Assembly: GCA_012517475.1 (NCBI GenBank) | Contig: JAAYUV010000053.1 | Span: 1 to 64,000 of the forward strand | Source: Peptococcaceae bacterium | GTDB lineage: Bacteria > Bacillota > Desulfitobacteriia > Desulfitobacteriales > Syntrophobotulaceae | Reading direction: 5' to 3' | Length of the DNA: 64,000 nucleotides | Shown: in pieces, positions 9,187 to 18,225 of the stretch | Numbering within the stretch: the first letter of the stretch is position 1 | Layout: the number at the start of each line of letters is the position of its first letter | Notes under the pieces: generated by a model | The model's input: only the letters and a program-made list of their open reading frames with translations | Told to the model about the DNA's origin: nothing | Database searches by the model: none | Position numbers and translations under genes: made by a program

Positions 9187-10326
9187 TTACGTATTATCGC
9201 ATTTTTTTATTATATTTGAAATATAATCTACCTCTTCTGTACCAAGGTTGCTCGAGCACGGAATATTAACCAAGCAATTTTGGTAATAGACTGCTTTTTC
9301 TATTTTATAACTTTGATAATCTTTATAAGGTTTAAGATGATGAATAAGTGTCCACACCGGTCTTGCTTGAATCCTGCTTTGATTTAAATAACTGATCATT
9401 TTGTCCCGATGATTGGTCAGCATACTATAAAACCAATAGTTTGGCCGAATTTCCTCTCTAAAAGGCAAAAGATTAATCCCCAATTCCTGATACCTGAGAT
9501 AATTTCTTTTCTTTGTTTCAATAAAACGCTCTAATTGTTCTATTTGTCCCAAGCCCAACGCTGCTTGTATATTAGTCATCCTATAATTGTATCCAATTTC
9601 ATTGTGTATAAAATAGAGTTCGTCATCCTTAGCCTGTGTTGAAAGATATCGTGCTTTTTTAAGCAGTTCTTGATTCTTGGATACCAGCATTCCGCCGCCG
9701 CCTGTTGTGATTATCTTATTCCCGTTAAATGAGTAAACCCCTATATCCCCTATCGTCCCGGCATGACATCCTGTAAATTTTCCTGAAATATAGTAAGTTC
9801 CAAGCGCCTCAGTAGCATCTTCAATAATTCGCAAATTATAATGATTCGCTATTTCGGTAATAGACCCCATATCTGCCATGTTGCCAAACACATGTACTAC
9901 CACAATCGCTTTAATTTTTTTACCGCTTTTATTATTAACCAGATTTCTCCCATCAAAAATGCATTCATATTTGCAAAAATCCGCTAATTTAACAGGATCT
10001 AACGTTAAATTTTCATCACAGTCCATAAATATTGGAGTTGCGCCAAGATAACGAACAGGATTAACTGATGCAATAAAGGTTAAGGACGGCACAAAAACTT
10101 CATGTTCTGAAGTAATATCGCATGCCATAAGAGCAAGATGAAGTCCCGCAGTTCCGCTTTGGCAAGCCACTGCTTCCCTGCATAGGACATATTCTGCAAT
10201 TCTTTTTTCAAAATCAATAATGAACTTTCCTGCAGATGAAACCCACTCTGTCTCTATGGCTTCTGTAACATAACGTAACTCATTGCCCTTAAGGTTGGGA
10301 ACGGAGAGCGGAATATAACGATCCAT
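9187..10326 (-). CDS. legC: LegC-type PLP-dependent sugar aminotransferase
   Basis: About 379 residues. The ATG at 10326 follows a GAGGGGT ribosome site; a GTG three bases earlier is less likely. DegT/DnrJ/EryC1/StrS fold: YIPLSVPNLKGNELRYV, VACQSGTAGLHLAL, EDATEALGTYY with an aspartate contacting the PLP ring, and a SFNGNKIITTGGGGML segment whose lysine (about residue 205) would form the internal aldimine. LegC transfers an amino group to C4 of a 4-keto-6-deoxy-GlcNAc nucleotide. It lies directly after the dehydratase gene legB, as the pathway would require. Confidence 0.85.
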   Translation of the reverse strand: MDRYIPLSVPNLKGNELRYVTEAIETEWVSSAGKFIIDFEKRIAEYVLCREAVACQSGTAGLHLALMACDITSEHEVFVPSLTFIASVNPVRYLGATPIFMDCDENLTLDPVKLADFCKYECIFDGRNLVNNKSGKKIKAIVVVHVFGNMADMGSITEIANHYNLRIIEDATEALGTYYISGKFTGCHAGTIGDIGVYSFNGNKIITTGGGGMLVSKNQELLKKARYLSTQAKDDELYFIHNEIGYNYRMTNIQAALGLGQIEQLERFIETKKRNYLRYQELGINLLPFREEIRPNYWFYSMLTNHRDKMISYLNQSRIQARPVWTLIHHLKPYKDYQSYKIEKAVYYQNCLVNIPCSSNLGTEEVDYISNIIKKCDNT

Positions 10327-10351
10327 CACAAATACCCCTCAATCACTAGCT

Positions 10352-11347
10352 TTAAACATTATAGATATCAGCTTTATATCGAGTTATATTATCCTTGAAA
10401 AATTGGATAGTCTCAGCTATTCCTGAAGTAAAATCATATTTAGGAACCCAATTTGTCAATTTTTTTATCTTTTCGTTTGATCCCAGAAGCCTGTCAACTT
10501 CGCTCTTTTCAGGGCGTAAACGTTGCTCATCGCAGACTATTCTCGCCTGTGGATTGATTTGCCGAATTATTTCTTGAGCTAGATTGCCAATAGAAATCTC
10601 ACTTTGCGTAGCAATATTAATTTCTTCTCCGATGGTCTTTTCACTATGGGCGATAGACATAAACCCTGCTACTGTATCTTTAACGTAATTAAAGTCTCTA
10701 GTAGGGGTAACCGTACCTAACTTGATCTCTGTATATCCTGCCAGTAACTGAGTTATGATCGTAGGTATAACCGCCCTGGCAGATTGTCTGGGTCCATAAG
10801 TGTTAAAAGGCCGTACAATCGTAACCGGTAAATTAAAACTCCTGTAAAAACTCTCGGCCAAACGGTCTGCACCTATCTTAGTGGCAGAATATGGAGACTG
10901 TCCTTGATAAGGGTGATTCTCATCTATCGGTACATATTTAGCTGTTCCATATACCTCAGATGTCGATGTTACAAGTAATCGGTCCGTTTCTGCGTCCCTG
11001 CAGGCCTGAAGCACATTAAGCGTACCTTTAATGTTTGTATCTACATAAGAATCAGGCGAGTGGTAGGAGAAAGGTATTGCAATAAGTGCCGCTAAATGGT
11101 ACACCTGATTAACCCCTTTAACAGCCTGCCGCACCCCATTAGGGTCACGAATATCACCTACGAATATTTCTATATTATCAAGAATTGATTTATCAAATGT
11201 GTCTAGCCATCCCCAGCTATTAAAAGAATTGTAAAAAACAAAAGCTCTAACATCATATCCTTCAGCAACTAGCGCTTCTACGAGGTGACTGCCAATGAAT
11301 CCGTCAGCTCCTGTAACCAATACTTTATTATATCCCAATAAGATCAT
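10352..11347 (-). CDS. legB: LegB-type NDP-GlcNAc 4,6-dehydratase
   Basis: 331 residues, extended short-chain dehydrogenase fold. The NAD motif GADGFIGS lies near residues 13-20, TSTSEVYGTA around 127-136 and the active-site pair Y153-x3-K157 in SPYSATKIGA. The STSEVYG variant is characteristic of the LegB group, as opposed to STDEVYG in RmlB. It would convert GDP- or UDP-GlcNAc to the 4-keto-6-deoxy sugar that LegC aminates. The first ATG has a poor ribosome site, so translation may begin a few codons later. Confidence 0.85.
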   Translation of the reverse strand: MILLGYNKVLVTGADGFIGSHLVEALVAEGYDVRAFVFYNSFNSWGWLDTFDKSILDNIEIFVGDIRDPNGVRQAVKGVNQVYHLAALIAIPFSYHSPDSYVDTNIKGTLNVLQACRDAETDRLLVTSTSEVYGTAKYVPIDENHPYQGQSPYSATKIGADRLAESFYRSFNLPVTIVRPFNTYGPRQSARAVIPTIITQLLAGYTEIKLGTVTPTRDFNYVKDTVAGFMSIAHSEKTIGEEINIATQSEISIGNLAQEIIRQINPQARIVCDEQRLRPEKSEVDRLLGSNEKIKKLTNWVPKYDFTSGIAETIQFFKDNITRYKADIYNV

Positions 11348-11395
11348 CTCATTTCGTTAACATATATTCTTTATTGGTTGGTTTTTATTTATTAT

Positions 11396-12433
11396 TTAAG
11401 ATAGAAGCTTGAACAAGAAATATTTAATAAAATATTTCTTGTCGCCTAACAGTAATGCAATTAATACTTTAATATGGTATCTATAATTAACCCTAAACAG
11501 GTATGATATACTTATATTTCTAATGTGCTTCAGGAATTTTATTCTTGAGATGAATTTTGGTTCTAACGATAGCATCACATTGCATTTACCATATTTAACA
11601 AGAAAAAGTAAGAAACCTAAATCCATCCCCTTTTGGTTAAGAGCAAAATCGCTGTTTAATAAATAGATATTAAATTGATTATAGTACTCGAGATTTCTGC
11701 CTATAAGTTTCTTTTGTTTAGCCAAATACATATCATACGTGATATTGGATTTCCCCAAATTATCATTATTTGCGTGTAATCTGTATTGAATAAGCGGTTT
11801 TTCAGTGTAAGCAATCCTTCCCAAACTGCTGGCTGCTACCCCAATCCACCAATCTTCAAAAAGTAATGTTTTAGGGATAGGAAAGACTTCGTCGCATATT
11901 TCTTTCGTGATTAATATCGTTCCCCCTGAAATTTGATTGCTTAATATTAAGTCTTCCAGTTGAATATTTTCTTTCAGCTTAATTTTTTCTCTTTTCCAAA
12001 ACGAATGATGAATAACTTCCAGCTTTTCATTAACTATCTCCATATCCCCAAAAACCAGGACAGCATTGTTTTTTTTCATTATTTCGATTTCATGTTCTAT
12101 TCGATAGGGAAAGCAGACGTCATCCGCGGCTTGTATGGCAATATATTTACCCTTTGCTAACATGATGCCTTCATTGATAGCGGTTACTTTTCCTGCATGC
12201 TTGATATTCTTCAGTTTTACCAGTTCATTTAGGCTAACGATCTCTGACACCACTGAAGCGGTTTTATCATTAGAACCATCGTTTACTACTATAACTTCCA
12301 CGTTTCTATAAGACTGGCTGCAGCAGCTCTCTATGGATTCCCGAATAAACTTTTCTGCATTATAGGCGGGAATAATAAAACTAACCAGCTCCTCGTTTTT
12401 GATCAGACTAGTCACAGCTTTTCCCACCACCAT
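11396..12433 (-). CDS. family 2 glycosyltransferase
   Basis: 345 residues. GT-A fold signatures are VSFIIPAYNAEKFIRESIESC, VIVVNDGSNDKTA, a conserved ADD in IAIQAADDVCFP, and FEDWWIGVAA near the presumed catalytic base region. No clear membrane segment apart from hydrophobic patches near the C-terminus. The start overlaps the rmlB stop by about 22 bases, implying coupling. It probably adds a sugar, plausibly rhamnose given the adjacent rml genes, to the operon's glycan. Confidence 0.8.
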   Translation of the reverse strand: MVVGKAVTSLIKNEELVSFIIPAYNAEKFIRESIESCCSQSYRNVEVIVVNDGSNDKTASVVSEIVSLNELVKLKNIKHAGKVTAINEGIMLAKGKYIAIQAADDVCFPYRIEHEIEIMKKNNAVLVFGDMEIVNEKLEVIHHSFWKREKIKLKENIQLEDLILSNQISGGTILITKEICDEVFPIPKTLLFEDWWIGVAASSLGRIAYTEKPLIQYRLHANNDNLGKSNITYDMYLAKQKKLIGRNLEYYNQFNIYLLNSDFALNQKGMDLGFLLFLVKYGKCNVMLSLEPKFISRIKFLKHIRNISISYLFRVNYRYHIKVLIALLLGDKKYFIKYFLFKLLS

Positions 12434-13377
12434 TGATTATCTAAATACCATTGAATTGTGGATTCCAGACCCTTTTCAAATGTTTCATTTTCTCTCCGCC
12501 ATCCTAACACAGTCATAATCTTGCTGCAATCAACAGCATATCTCCTGTCGTGGCCCAATCTGTCTTCTACAAAAGAAATAAGACTGTCATCTTTATTTAA
12601 GTACCTTAATATATATCGGACAACATCAAGATTAGTTCTCTCCGAGCTGCCCCCAACATTATAAACCTCGCCGTTTTCTCCTCGATGCAACACCAAATCT
12701 ATGGCCGCGCAATTATCTTTAACATACAGCCAATCCCTGATCTGCAAACCATCTCCGTAAACAGGCAGACTTTTATTGTTAATTGCATTAATGATCATAA
12801 GGGGGATAAGTTTCTCGGGAAATTGATAGGGGCCATAATTGTTTGAACTTCTGATGATATTAACCGGCATGCCATAAGTATTATGATAAGCTCGCGCAAG
12901 CATATCGGCTCCCGCTTTACTGGCTGAATAAGGGCTATTCGGAGCAATTAATGACTCCTCAGTAAATTTTTCATTGTTCCCGATTGTTCCATATACTTCG
13001 TCGGTAGAAATCTGTATATATTTCTGAATGTTATTTTTCAGGGCCGAATTTAATAAAACCATTGTCCCTTCTACATTCGTCTTTATAAAAACATATGGGT
13101 CCCTAATACTGTTATCAACATGAGATTCAGCAGCAAAATTGACAATGCAGTCAATTCTTTCATCAGTTAAAACTTGATTAACCTTGATGCTATCCTTAAT
13201 ATCACCTTTTACAAATTTATAATTAGAATAGCCTTTTAAATGAATAAGATTATTCGGATTTCCCGCATAAGTCAGAAGATCATAGTTAACTATTTTATAG
13301 TTTTCATATTTAGTTAACATGTGGCTGATAAAATTACTGCCAATAAACCCTGCTCCGCCTGTGACTAATATATTCAC
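12412..13377 (-). CDS. rmlB: dTDP-glucose 4,6-dehydratase
   Basis: 321 residues, typical length. NILVTGGAGFIGSNF binds NAD. The catalytic pair D126-E127 sits in ISTDEVYG, with Y150 and K154 in SPYSASKAGAD. NYGPYQFPEKLIP and RDWLYVKDNC are RmlB hallmarks. It catalyses the second step of dTDP-L-rhamnose synthesis. All four rml genes are contiguous and in one orientation. Confidence 0.95.
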   Translation of the reverse strand: MNILVTGGAGFIGSNFISHMLTKYENYKIVNYDLLTYAGNPNNLIHLKGYSNYKFVKGDIKDSIKVNQVLTDERIDCIVNFAAESHVDNSIRDPYVFIKTNVEGTMVLLNSALKNNIQKYIQISTDEVYGTIGNNEKFTEESLIAPNSPYSASKAGADMLARAYHNTYGMPVNIIRSSNNYGPYQFPEKLIPLMIINAINNKSLPVYGDGLQIRDWLYVKDNCAAIDLVLHRGENGEVYNVGGSSERTNLDVVRYILRYLNKDDSLISFVEDRLGHDRRYAVDCSKIMTVLGWRRENETFEKGLESTIQWYLDNQWWWEKL

Positions 13378-13418
13378 AAATTTCTTCCTTTACACTAAAT
13401 TATTAAACCATAGTTCCC

Positions 13419-13970
13419 TTATTTTAATTGACTAAATGCCTTTAGCCCCTTGTCTTTTTCCGATAAAATGACTTCATTAACCTTGTCTAACGGCCATTTT
13501 ATACCTAGCGTCGCATCGTTCCATAAGATTCCGTCTTCATACTCCGGATAATAATAATCTGTGCATTTATATGAAACCACGGCTTCTTGAGACAATACTA
13601 AAAAACCATGAGCGAATCCCGCAGGAATATACAGCTGTTTTTGGTTATCTGATGACAAATTGATCCCAAACCATTGACCATACGTGTTGGAATTATTGTC
13701 AATATCTACGGCGACATCAAAAATTTCTCCTTCTAAAACCCGAACCAGTTTCCCTTGAGGAAACTTTCTTTGAAAATGGAGTCCTCTTAGAACCCCATGC
13801 CTTGATCTTGACTGATTATCCTGAACAAAAGAAGTCATTAGTCCGGCCTTTGAAAACTCTTTATAATTATAAGTTTCCATAAAATATCCCCTGGAATCGG
13901 CATGTACTTTAGGGGTAACTACACAAACTCCCTCAAATTCAGGAATAAACTGAAAATTCGCCATGGTCAT
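13419..13970 (-). CDS. rmlC: dTDP-4-dehydrorhamnose 3,5-epimerase
   Basis: 183 residues, a cupin-type epimerase of normal size. RSRHGVLRGLHFQ contains the catalytic histidine (about H65), followed by PQGKLVRVLEGEIFDVAVD, LYIPAGFAHGFLVL and SYKCTDYYYPE with the active-site tyrosine. It epimerises C3 and C5 of dTDP-4-keto-6-deoxyglucose. Two in-frame ATGs (13970 and 13964) are possible starts. Confidence 0.95.
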   Translation of the reverse strand: MTMANFQFIPEFEGVCVVTPKVHADSRGYFMETYNYKEFSKAGLMTSFVQDNQSRSRHGVLRGLHFQRKFPQGKLVRVLEGEIFDVAVDIDNNSNTYGQWFGINLSSDNQKQLYIPAGFAHGFLVLSQEAVVSYKCTDYYYPEYEDGILWNDATLGIKWPLDKVNEVILSEKDKGLKAFSQLK

Positions 13971-13986
13971 TGCTACCTATTTCTTT

Positions 13987-14877
13987 CTATATATGATTTG
14001 CGGCAATGTCTTTGAGATAATTACCATATTCGGTTTTTGCATAATTATCTGCAAGGACAATTAAATCTTGACGAGTGATATATCCCCGTCGATAGGCTAC
14101 CTCTTCAATACATGAGATATATAGACCTTGTCTTTTTTGAATCGTCTCCACAAAACTGCTTGCCTCATGAAGACTATCGCTTGTACCGGCATCAAACCAA
14201 GCCATCCCGCGCCCCATTAGCTCTACCCGTAAACTATTATTTATTAGGTACTCTTGGTTTACAGTCGTTATCTCCAGTTCTCCGCGAGCTGAGGGTTTAA
14301 TCTTTTTGGCGATTTCTATTACCTTATTATCATAAAAGTATAGGCCTGGTACAACATAATTTGATTTTGGTTTTTCCGGTTTTTCTTCTATCGATATAAC
14401 ATTTCCAAAGTCATCAAACTCGACTACACCATATGGTCTGGGATTCTTAATAAAATAACCAAAAATAACGGCGTTGTTTTCCTCTTGAGTAGCCCTCAGC
14501 AATACTTGAGAAAAACTTTGTCCATAAAATATATTGTCCCCCAGTATTAGCGCTACTCTATCTTTACCAATAAATTTTTCTCCAATAATAAAGGCTTCAG
14601 CGAGTCCTTTTGGCTCTCTTTGCGATGCATACTCAATTGATAATCCAAGCTGTTTACCATTCCCGAACAAACCTTTATACAGATCAATAAATTGCGGGTT
14701 GGATATGATCAAAATCTCACGTATCCCAGCAAGCATGAGCGTCGATAAAGGATAGTAGATCATAGGTTTATCATAAACAGGAAGCAATTGTTTTGAAATT
14801 ACTGCGGTCAATGGATATAGCCTTGAACCAGAACCGCCCGCAAGAATAATACCCTTCAAAGCGTTTTTCTCCCTCAC
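13987..14877 (-). CDS. rmlA: glucose-1-phosphate thymidylyltransferase
   Basis: 296 residues. [68 protein letters not shown] and TWFDAGT-like [15 protein letters not shown] are diagnostic of RmlA. It makes dTDP-glucose, the first step of the rhamnose pathway. The annotated start adds six residues before the usual KGIILAGG opening. No alternative function is likely. Confidence 0.95.
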   Translation of the reverse strand: MREKNALKGIILAGGSGSRLYPLTAVISKQLLPVYDKPMIYYPLSTLMLAGIREILIISNPQFIDLYKGLFGNGKQLGLSIEYASQREPKGLAEAFIIGEKFIGKDRVALILGDNIFYGQSFSQVLLRATQEENNAVIFGYFIKNPRPYGVVEFDDFGNVISIEEKPEKPKSNYVVPGLYFYDNKVIEIAKKIKPSARGELEITTVNQEYLINNSLRVELMGRGMAWFDAGTSDSLHEASSFVETIQKRQGLYISCIEEVAYRRGYITRQDLIVLADNYAKTEYGNYLKDIAANHI

Positions 14878-14904
14878 AATTTTTAAATCTCGTATTAAAT
14901 TTTT

Positions 14905-15753
14905 TTACAAAAGTCTTAAGTAATCCTTCAATGCGCTTTTATAACTCCTTAAAGGCGCATAACCTAGTTTTAGCCATTTATTGTTCTTTAAAATAGAACA
15001 AGACGGCCGAATTGCAGCTCTGTTCAGATCTTTGGATTGAATAGGGGTAAGCTGACATCCTAAATTTTGTTCTTTTAAAATAGTTTCCGCAAACTCATAC
15101 CAAGTACAATATTCCGAATTCGTAATATGGTAAATCCCATATTCAGCTGCCGGATCAGAAATTAAACCAAACGTTGCTTTTGCAAGATCTTTCGTAAACG
15201 TCGGGGAACCAACCTGATCATCGACTACACTCAGTTCAGTGGTTTCTTTTGCTTTATTTACAATTGTTTTTACGAAATTTCTGCCATTTTGTCCAAACAA
15301 CCAGGAGGTTCTTACTATCCAATATTTTTCCAGTTCCCGGCTAATTATTCTTTCAGCCTCAAGTTTTGTTTCCCCATAATAGTTGACAGGTTTTCCTTCA
15401 GCGGATTCTTCGTATCCCGAACTATTACTGCCGTCAAAAATATAATCCGTACTAAAAAAAAGAAGAGCTATATCAAGTTGTCGGGAGATTGTAACAAGGT
15501 TACTTGTTCCTAAAACATTAACATTATAAGCCCTTTCCCTGTTTTTCTCACAGAGATCAACATCTGTATACGCGGCAGAATGGATAATAATTTTCGGTTT
15601 TCTAGATGCAATGTATTGATAAGCACTGCTTTTATCAGTAATATCAAATTGCTCTGTGCCGCATGCCCAGATATCATGCCTCAATGCAACACCAGCTTGC
15701 GCCAGATCCGAACCAAGCATCCCTTTACAGCCTGTTATTAAAATTTCAGACAC
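14905..15753 (-). CDS. rmlD: dTDP-4-dehydrorhamnose reductase
   Basis: 282 residues, GTG start with a GAGGT ribosome site. EILITGCKGMLGSDLA is the NAD(P) motif, followed by STDYIFDGSN and NYYGETKLEAE with Y126 and K130, then WLFGQNGRNFVKTI and DQVGSPTFT, all RmlD hallmarks. It performs the last step to dTDP-L-rhamnose. It is the first rml gene transcribed, after the membrane polymerase/ligase gene. Confidence 0.94.
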   Translation of the reverse strand: MSEILITGCKGMLGSDLAQAGVALRHDIWACGTEQFDITDKSSAYQYIASRKPKIIIHSAAYTDVDLCEKNRERAYNVNVLGTSNLVTISRQLDIALLFFSTDYIFDGSNSSGYEESAEGKPVNYYGETKLEAERIISRELEKYWIVRTSWLFGQNGRNFVKTIVNKAKETTELSVVDDQVGSPTFTKDLAKATFGLISDPAAEYGIYHITNSEYCTWYEFAETILKEQNLGCQLTPIQSKDLNRAAIRPSCSILKNNKWLKLGYAPLRSYKSALKDYLRLL

Positions 15754-15806
15754 TGGATTTTACCTCAAGTTAATTAATTTATCTTTCAAATTCAATCATG
15801 TATTGC

Positions 15807-17558
15807 CTATTCAATCATTTTCAATTCGCTTTGATTGTTTTTGAGCGTAAATATTTTCGTTTCACTTAACCGAGATAACCCTATACCTAAGAATATCCAA
15901 AAAAATAGCTGGTATCCTATATTTGCGTCATTAAACATAGCCTGTAACAAGAATGCCATAAAGCCCAGGAATATTGAAAGATCCATTACATTTTCATCTG
16001 AAAAATCAGCTGAAAATCTCTTAAAAAATTTAACTATATAGCTTACAATAACAACAATCAAGATTAACAGTGCTGGTATACCCATGCTATATGCTATCTC
16101 AAGGAACATATTATGGGGTTTATCAACTATCGTTTTTCCGTCTATAAGGGCCGGTATTTTAGCAGGATCATATTGCGGATATTCAAATGCTAGGGTGTCA
16201 AACCCATAGCCAATAATCGGTTTCTGTAAAATTAGCTGTATAGTTTGTTTCCAGATATAAAATCGTCCCGTTCCCATTGATATTCCTGGCTGAGGAAGAT
16301 TTAACTCATCTTCTTGCAACTGAGAAATTATTTTAGCTGTATTAATTCTGTCTACTTCATAGGTAAATCTCTGTTCAATTCTACCGGATAATAGTCCTGT
16401 CGACACTATAAAAAGGACAACAACTAAAACTGTATAAATTTTATACTTTTTAAAAATAACATCGGGATATTTTATTGCAGCAAATACAGCTATTGCAACT
16501 ATAGCCAACCCTACGACCAATAAATACGCTATTGGCTCATCAATAAGTTGTTTTGAAACATCAGGGTTAATTTTATTTAATAATATAAATGAGATAATTA
16601 ATGTTAGTAAGTTTAAGCTTAAAATTTCTATATTTTTTAAGCGTTGTTTTCCGTATAGTATTACTCCCGCTATCAGTATTAAAGAAAAAATTATTGTCAC
16701 CATACCGCTCATCGACAATGAAGTAAACACCATCATAGCCGCAAAAATGCTCATAATAAAACTGATAGCCTTTGCAAATTTATTTTTACCCCATAGAGAA
16801 TAGACCAAGAAAACAGTATATAATATCGATGCCATGCCACTGATATAGTTTCCGTGACTTAAAGTGCCCACAAAATAGCTGGTAGAAGCTATTTGCATCT
16901 GACCACCGGCATATTGACCTGAACCAATTAAAAATCTCACAAAAGCAGGATCGTTTAAGACTTTCACTCCAGAAATATATAAAATTCCGAATACTAAATT
17001 TACCACCGTGATCGGAATTAATGCGTAAATTAAATAGTAAAATTTATTTCCTTTAATCTTAATATTCGCGGTAATGAAGGTTATGAGCAAACAAGCAAAA
17101 AATGTTAATAAACCTTCCCGTCTTTCCGGCAGCCCAAAAATTGAAAAGTATTTATATTTAGATAGCAATACAGATAGGAGAGAGAAGCACATTAAGCAAT
17201 ATAAAGAAATATTCTGTACATTGATCTTAATGTTTTTTCTATTAAATAATAAATCATATAGGAATAAAATAAATATAAGACCAGTCATTACGAGGATAAA
17301 AATAAACTTATAAGATGAAAAAGAATCCGTTGTAAAGTTCGTATAATAATAAACGGGAACCGCTATTTTGGGAGAAATTAAACGATTCAAATAAATATGA
17401 AAAAGTAACGGTGTTACGCTGATTAGCACAATAAGTAAATTCCATATAAGCCGATCACTTCCGTCATATTTCTTTTCTTCTATTTTTTCTTCTTTGGCCG
17501 CATTATCGACATTTTGAAACTTAATATTATTTTTTATTACTTTCTTTACTTTTGCCAT
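15807..17558 (-). CDS. O-antigen ligase/polymerase-like membrane protein (Wzy_C family)
   Basis: About 583 residues. ATG 17558 is chosen because a GGAG site lies eight bases upstream; a GTG two codons earlier is possible. A charged cytoplasmic N-terminus is followed by about 12-14 hydrophobic segments and a large extracytoplasmic loop (about 395-480) that ends in DKPHNMFLEIAYSMG, the conserved histidine-containing Wzy_C motif. Related proteins polymerise glycans or transfer them to protein or lipid. It is preceded in the operon by a TPR protein, an arrangement seen fused in some relatives, and by the S-layer gene, so transfer of glycan to the S-layer is a candidate role (inference). Confidence 0.8.
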   Translation of the reverse strand: MAKVKKVIKNNIKFQNVDNAAKEEKIEEKKYDGSDRLIWNLLIVLISVTPLLFHIYLNRLISPKIAVPVYYYTNFTTDSFSSYKFIFILVMTGLIFILFLYDLLFNRKNIKINVQNISLYCLMCFSLLSVLLSKYKYFSIFGLPERREGLLTFFACLLITFITANIKIKGNKFYYLIYALIPITVVNLVFGILYISGVKVLNDPAFVRFLIGSGQYAGGQMQIASTSYFVGTLSHGNYISGMASILYTVFLVYSLWGKNKFAKAISFIMSIFAAMMVFTSLSMSGMVTIIFSLILIAGVILYGKQRLKNIEILSLNLLTLIISFILLNKINPDVSKQLIDEPIAYLLVVGLAIVAIAVFAAIKYPDVIFKKYKIYTVLVVVLFIVSTGLLSGRIEQRFTYEVDRINTAKIISQLQEDELNLPQPGISMGTGRFYIWKQTIQLILQKPIIGYGFDTLAFEYPQYDPAKIPALIDGKTIVDKPHNMFLEIAYSMGIPALLILIVVIVSYIVKFFKRFSADFSDENVMDLSIFLGFMAFLLQAMFNDANIGYQLFFWIFLGIGLSRLSETKIFTLKNNQSELKMIE

Positions 17559-17583
17559 TTTCACGTCTCCGCAATCAACTTAC

Positions 17584-18084
17584 TTATTTTGTTAGATTTT
17601 TATTGTTAAGGGCTATGGTATTAAGGTTTTTTTCAGCCCACTCTTTTAATTTTTGATTGGTGGTTATTTGAACAAGCCGTTTCAGATATTTCTCAGCGGT
17701 AGTTAAATCACCTTGTTTAAGCTTAAGGTAAGCATAATCCTTTAAATAATCATCCAGTGTAACAATCGCTGGAAATAAAGTCCGGGCCTGAATATAACAT
17801 TTCTCTGCCTCATCCAGTTTCCCTAACCCTACTAAAGCATTGCCCTTCATCCAAAATATGGTCATGCTGTCAGAATAATCCTGATATGATAATAGCCTGT
17901 CAAATGTATCCAAAGACTCGGAATACTTCCCCCTCACAACATATTTCTCAGCGACCGAGTATTCCTGATAATCGTTATTCCATGTCTTATTTTGCCTTTC
18001 AGCTATTTTGTATTGTGTGAGCAATACGAATGCAAAAGCAACTGTTAATATTAATATCATTATCACCCAAAAATATCTCTTCAT
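17584..18084 (-). CDS. membrane-anchored TPR protein
   Basis: 166 residues with one N-terminal membrane segment (about 4-24) and then tetratricopeptide-like helices, for instance VAEKYVVRGKYSESLDTFDRLL, ALVGLGKLDEAEKCYIQA and LKQGDLTTAEKYLKRL. The stop is 20-25 bp from the start of the ligase-like gene. TPR modules probably mediate protein contacts outside the membrane. A partnership with the adjacent ligase-like protein is inferred from gene order only. Confidence 0.7.
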   Translation of the reverse strand: MKRYFWVIMILILTVAFAFVLLTQYKIAERQNKTWNNDYQEYSVAEKYVVRGKYSESLDTFDRLLSYQDYSDSMTIFWMKGNALVGLGKLDEAEKCYIQARTLFPAIVTLDDYLKDYAYLKLKQGDLTTAEKYLKRLVQITTNQKLKEWAEKNLNTIALNNKNLTK

Positions 18085-18178
18085 TGATTATTTCCTACCT
18101 GATATTCCTTTTCTTTTATTACTATTCTATTTTACACATAATTTACCTTCTGTTCAAGTAACTAATATTACTAATAAA

Positions 18179-18206
18179 AAACCGACCGGCTAATGCCGGT
18201 CGGTTT
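18179..18206 (-). terminator. intrinsic terminator of the S-layer gene
   Basis: A perfect 12-bp stem (ACCGACCGGC pairing with GCCGGTCGGT, extended by two A-T pairs) with a TAAT loop. On the minus strand it is followed by a run of six T. It lies 20 bp after the stop of the S-layer-like gene and would separate it from the downstream TPR/glycan operon, which therefore needs its own promoter in 18085-18178 or depends on readthrough. Confidence 0.92.
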
Positions 18207-18225
18207 AAGTTAGTGAAACTAACTA

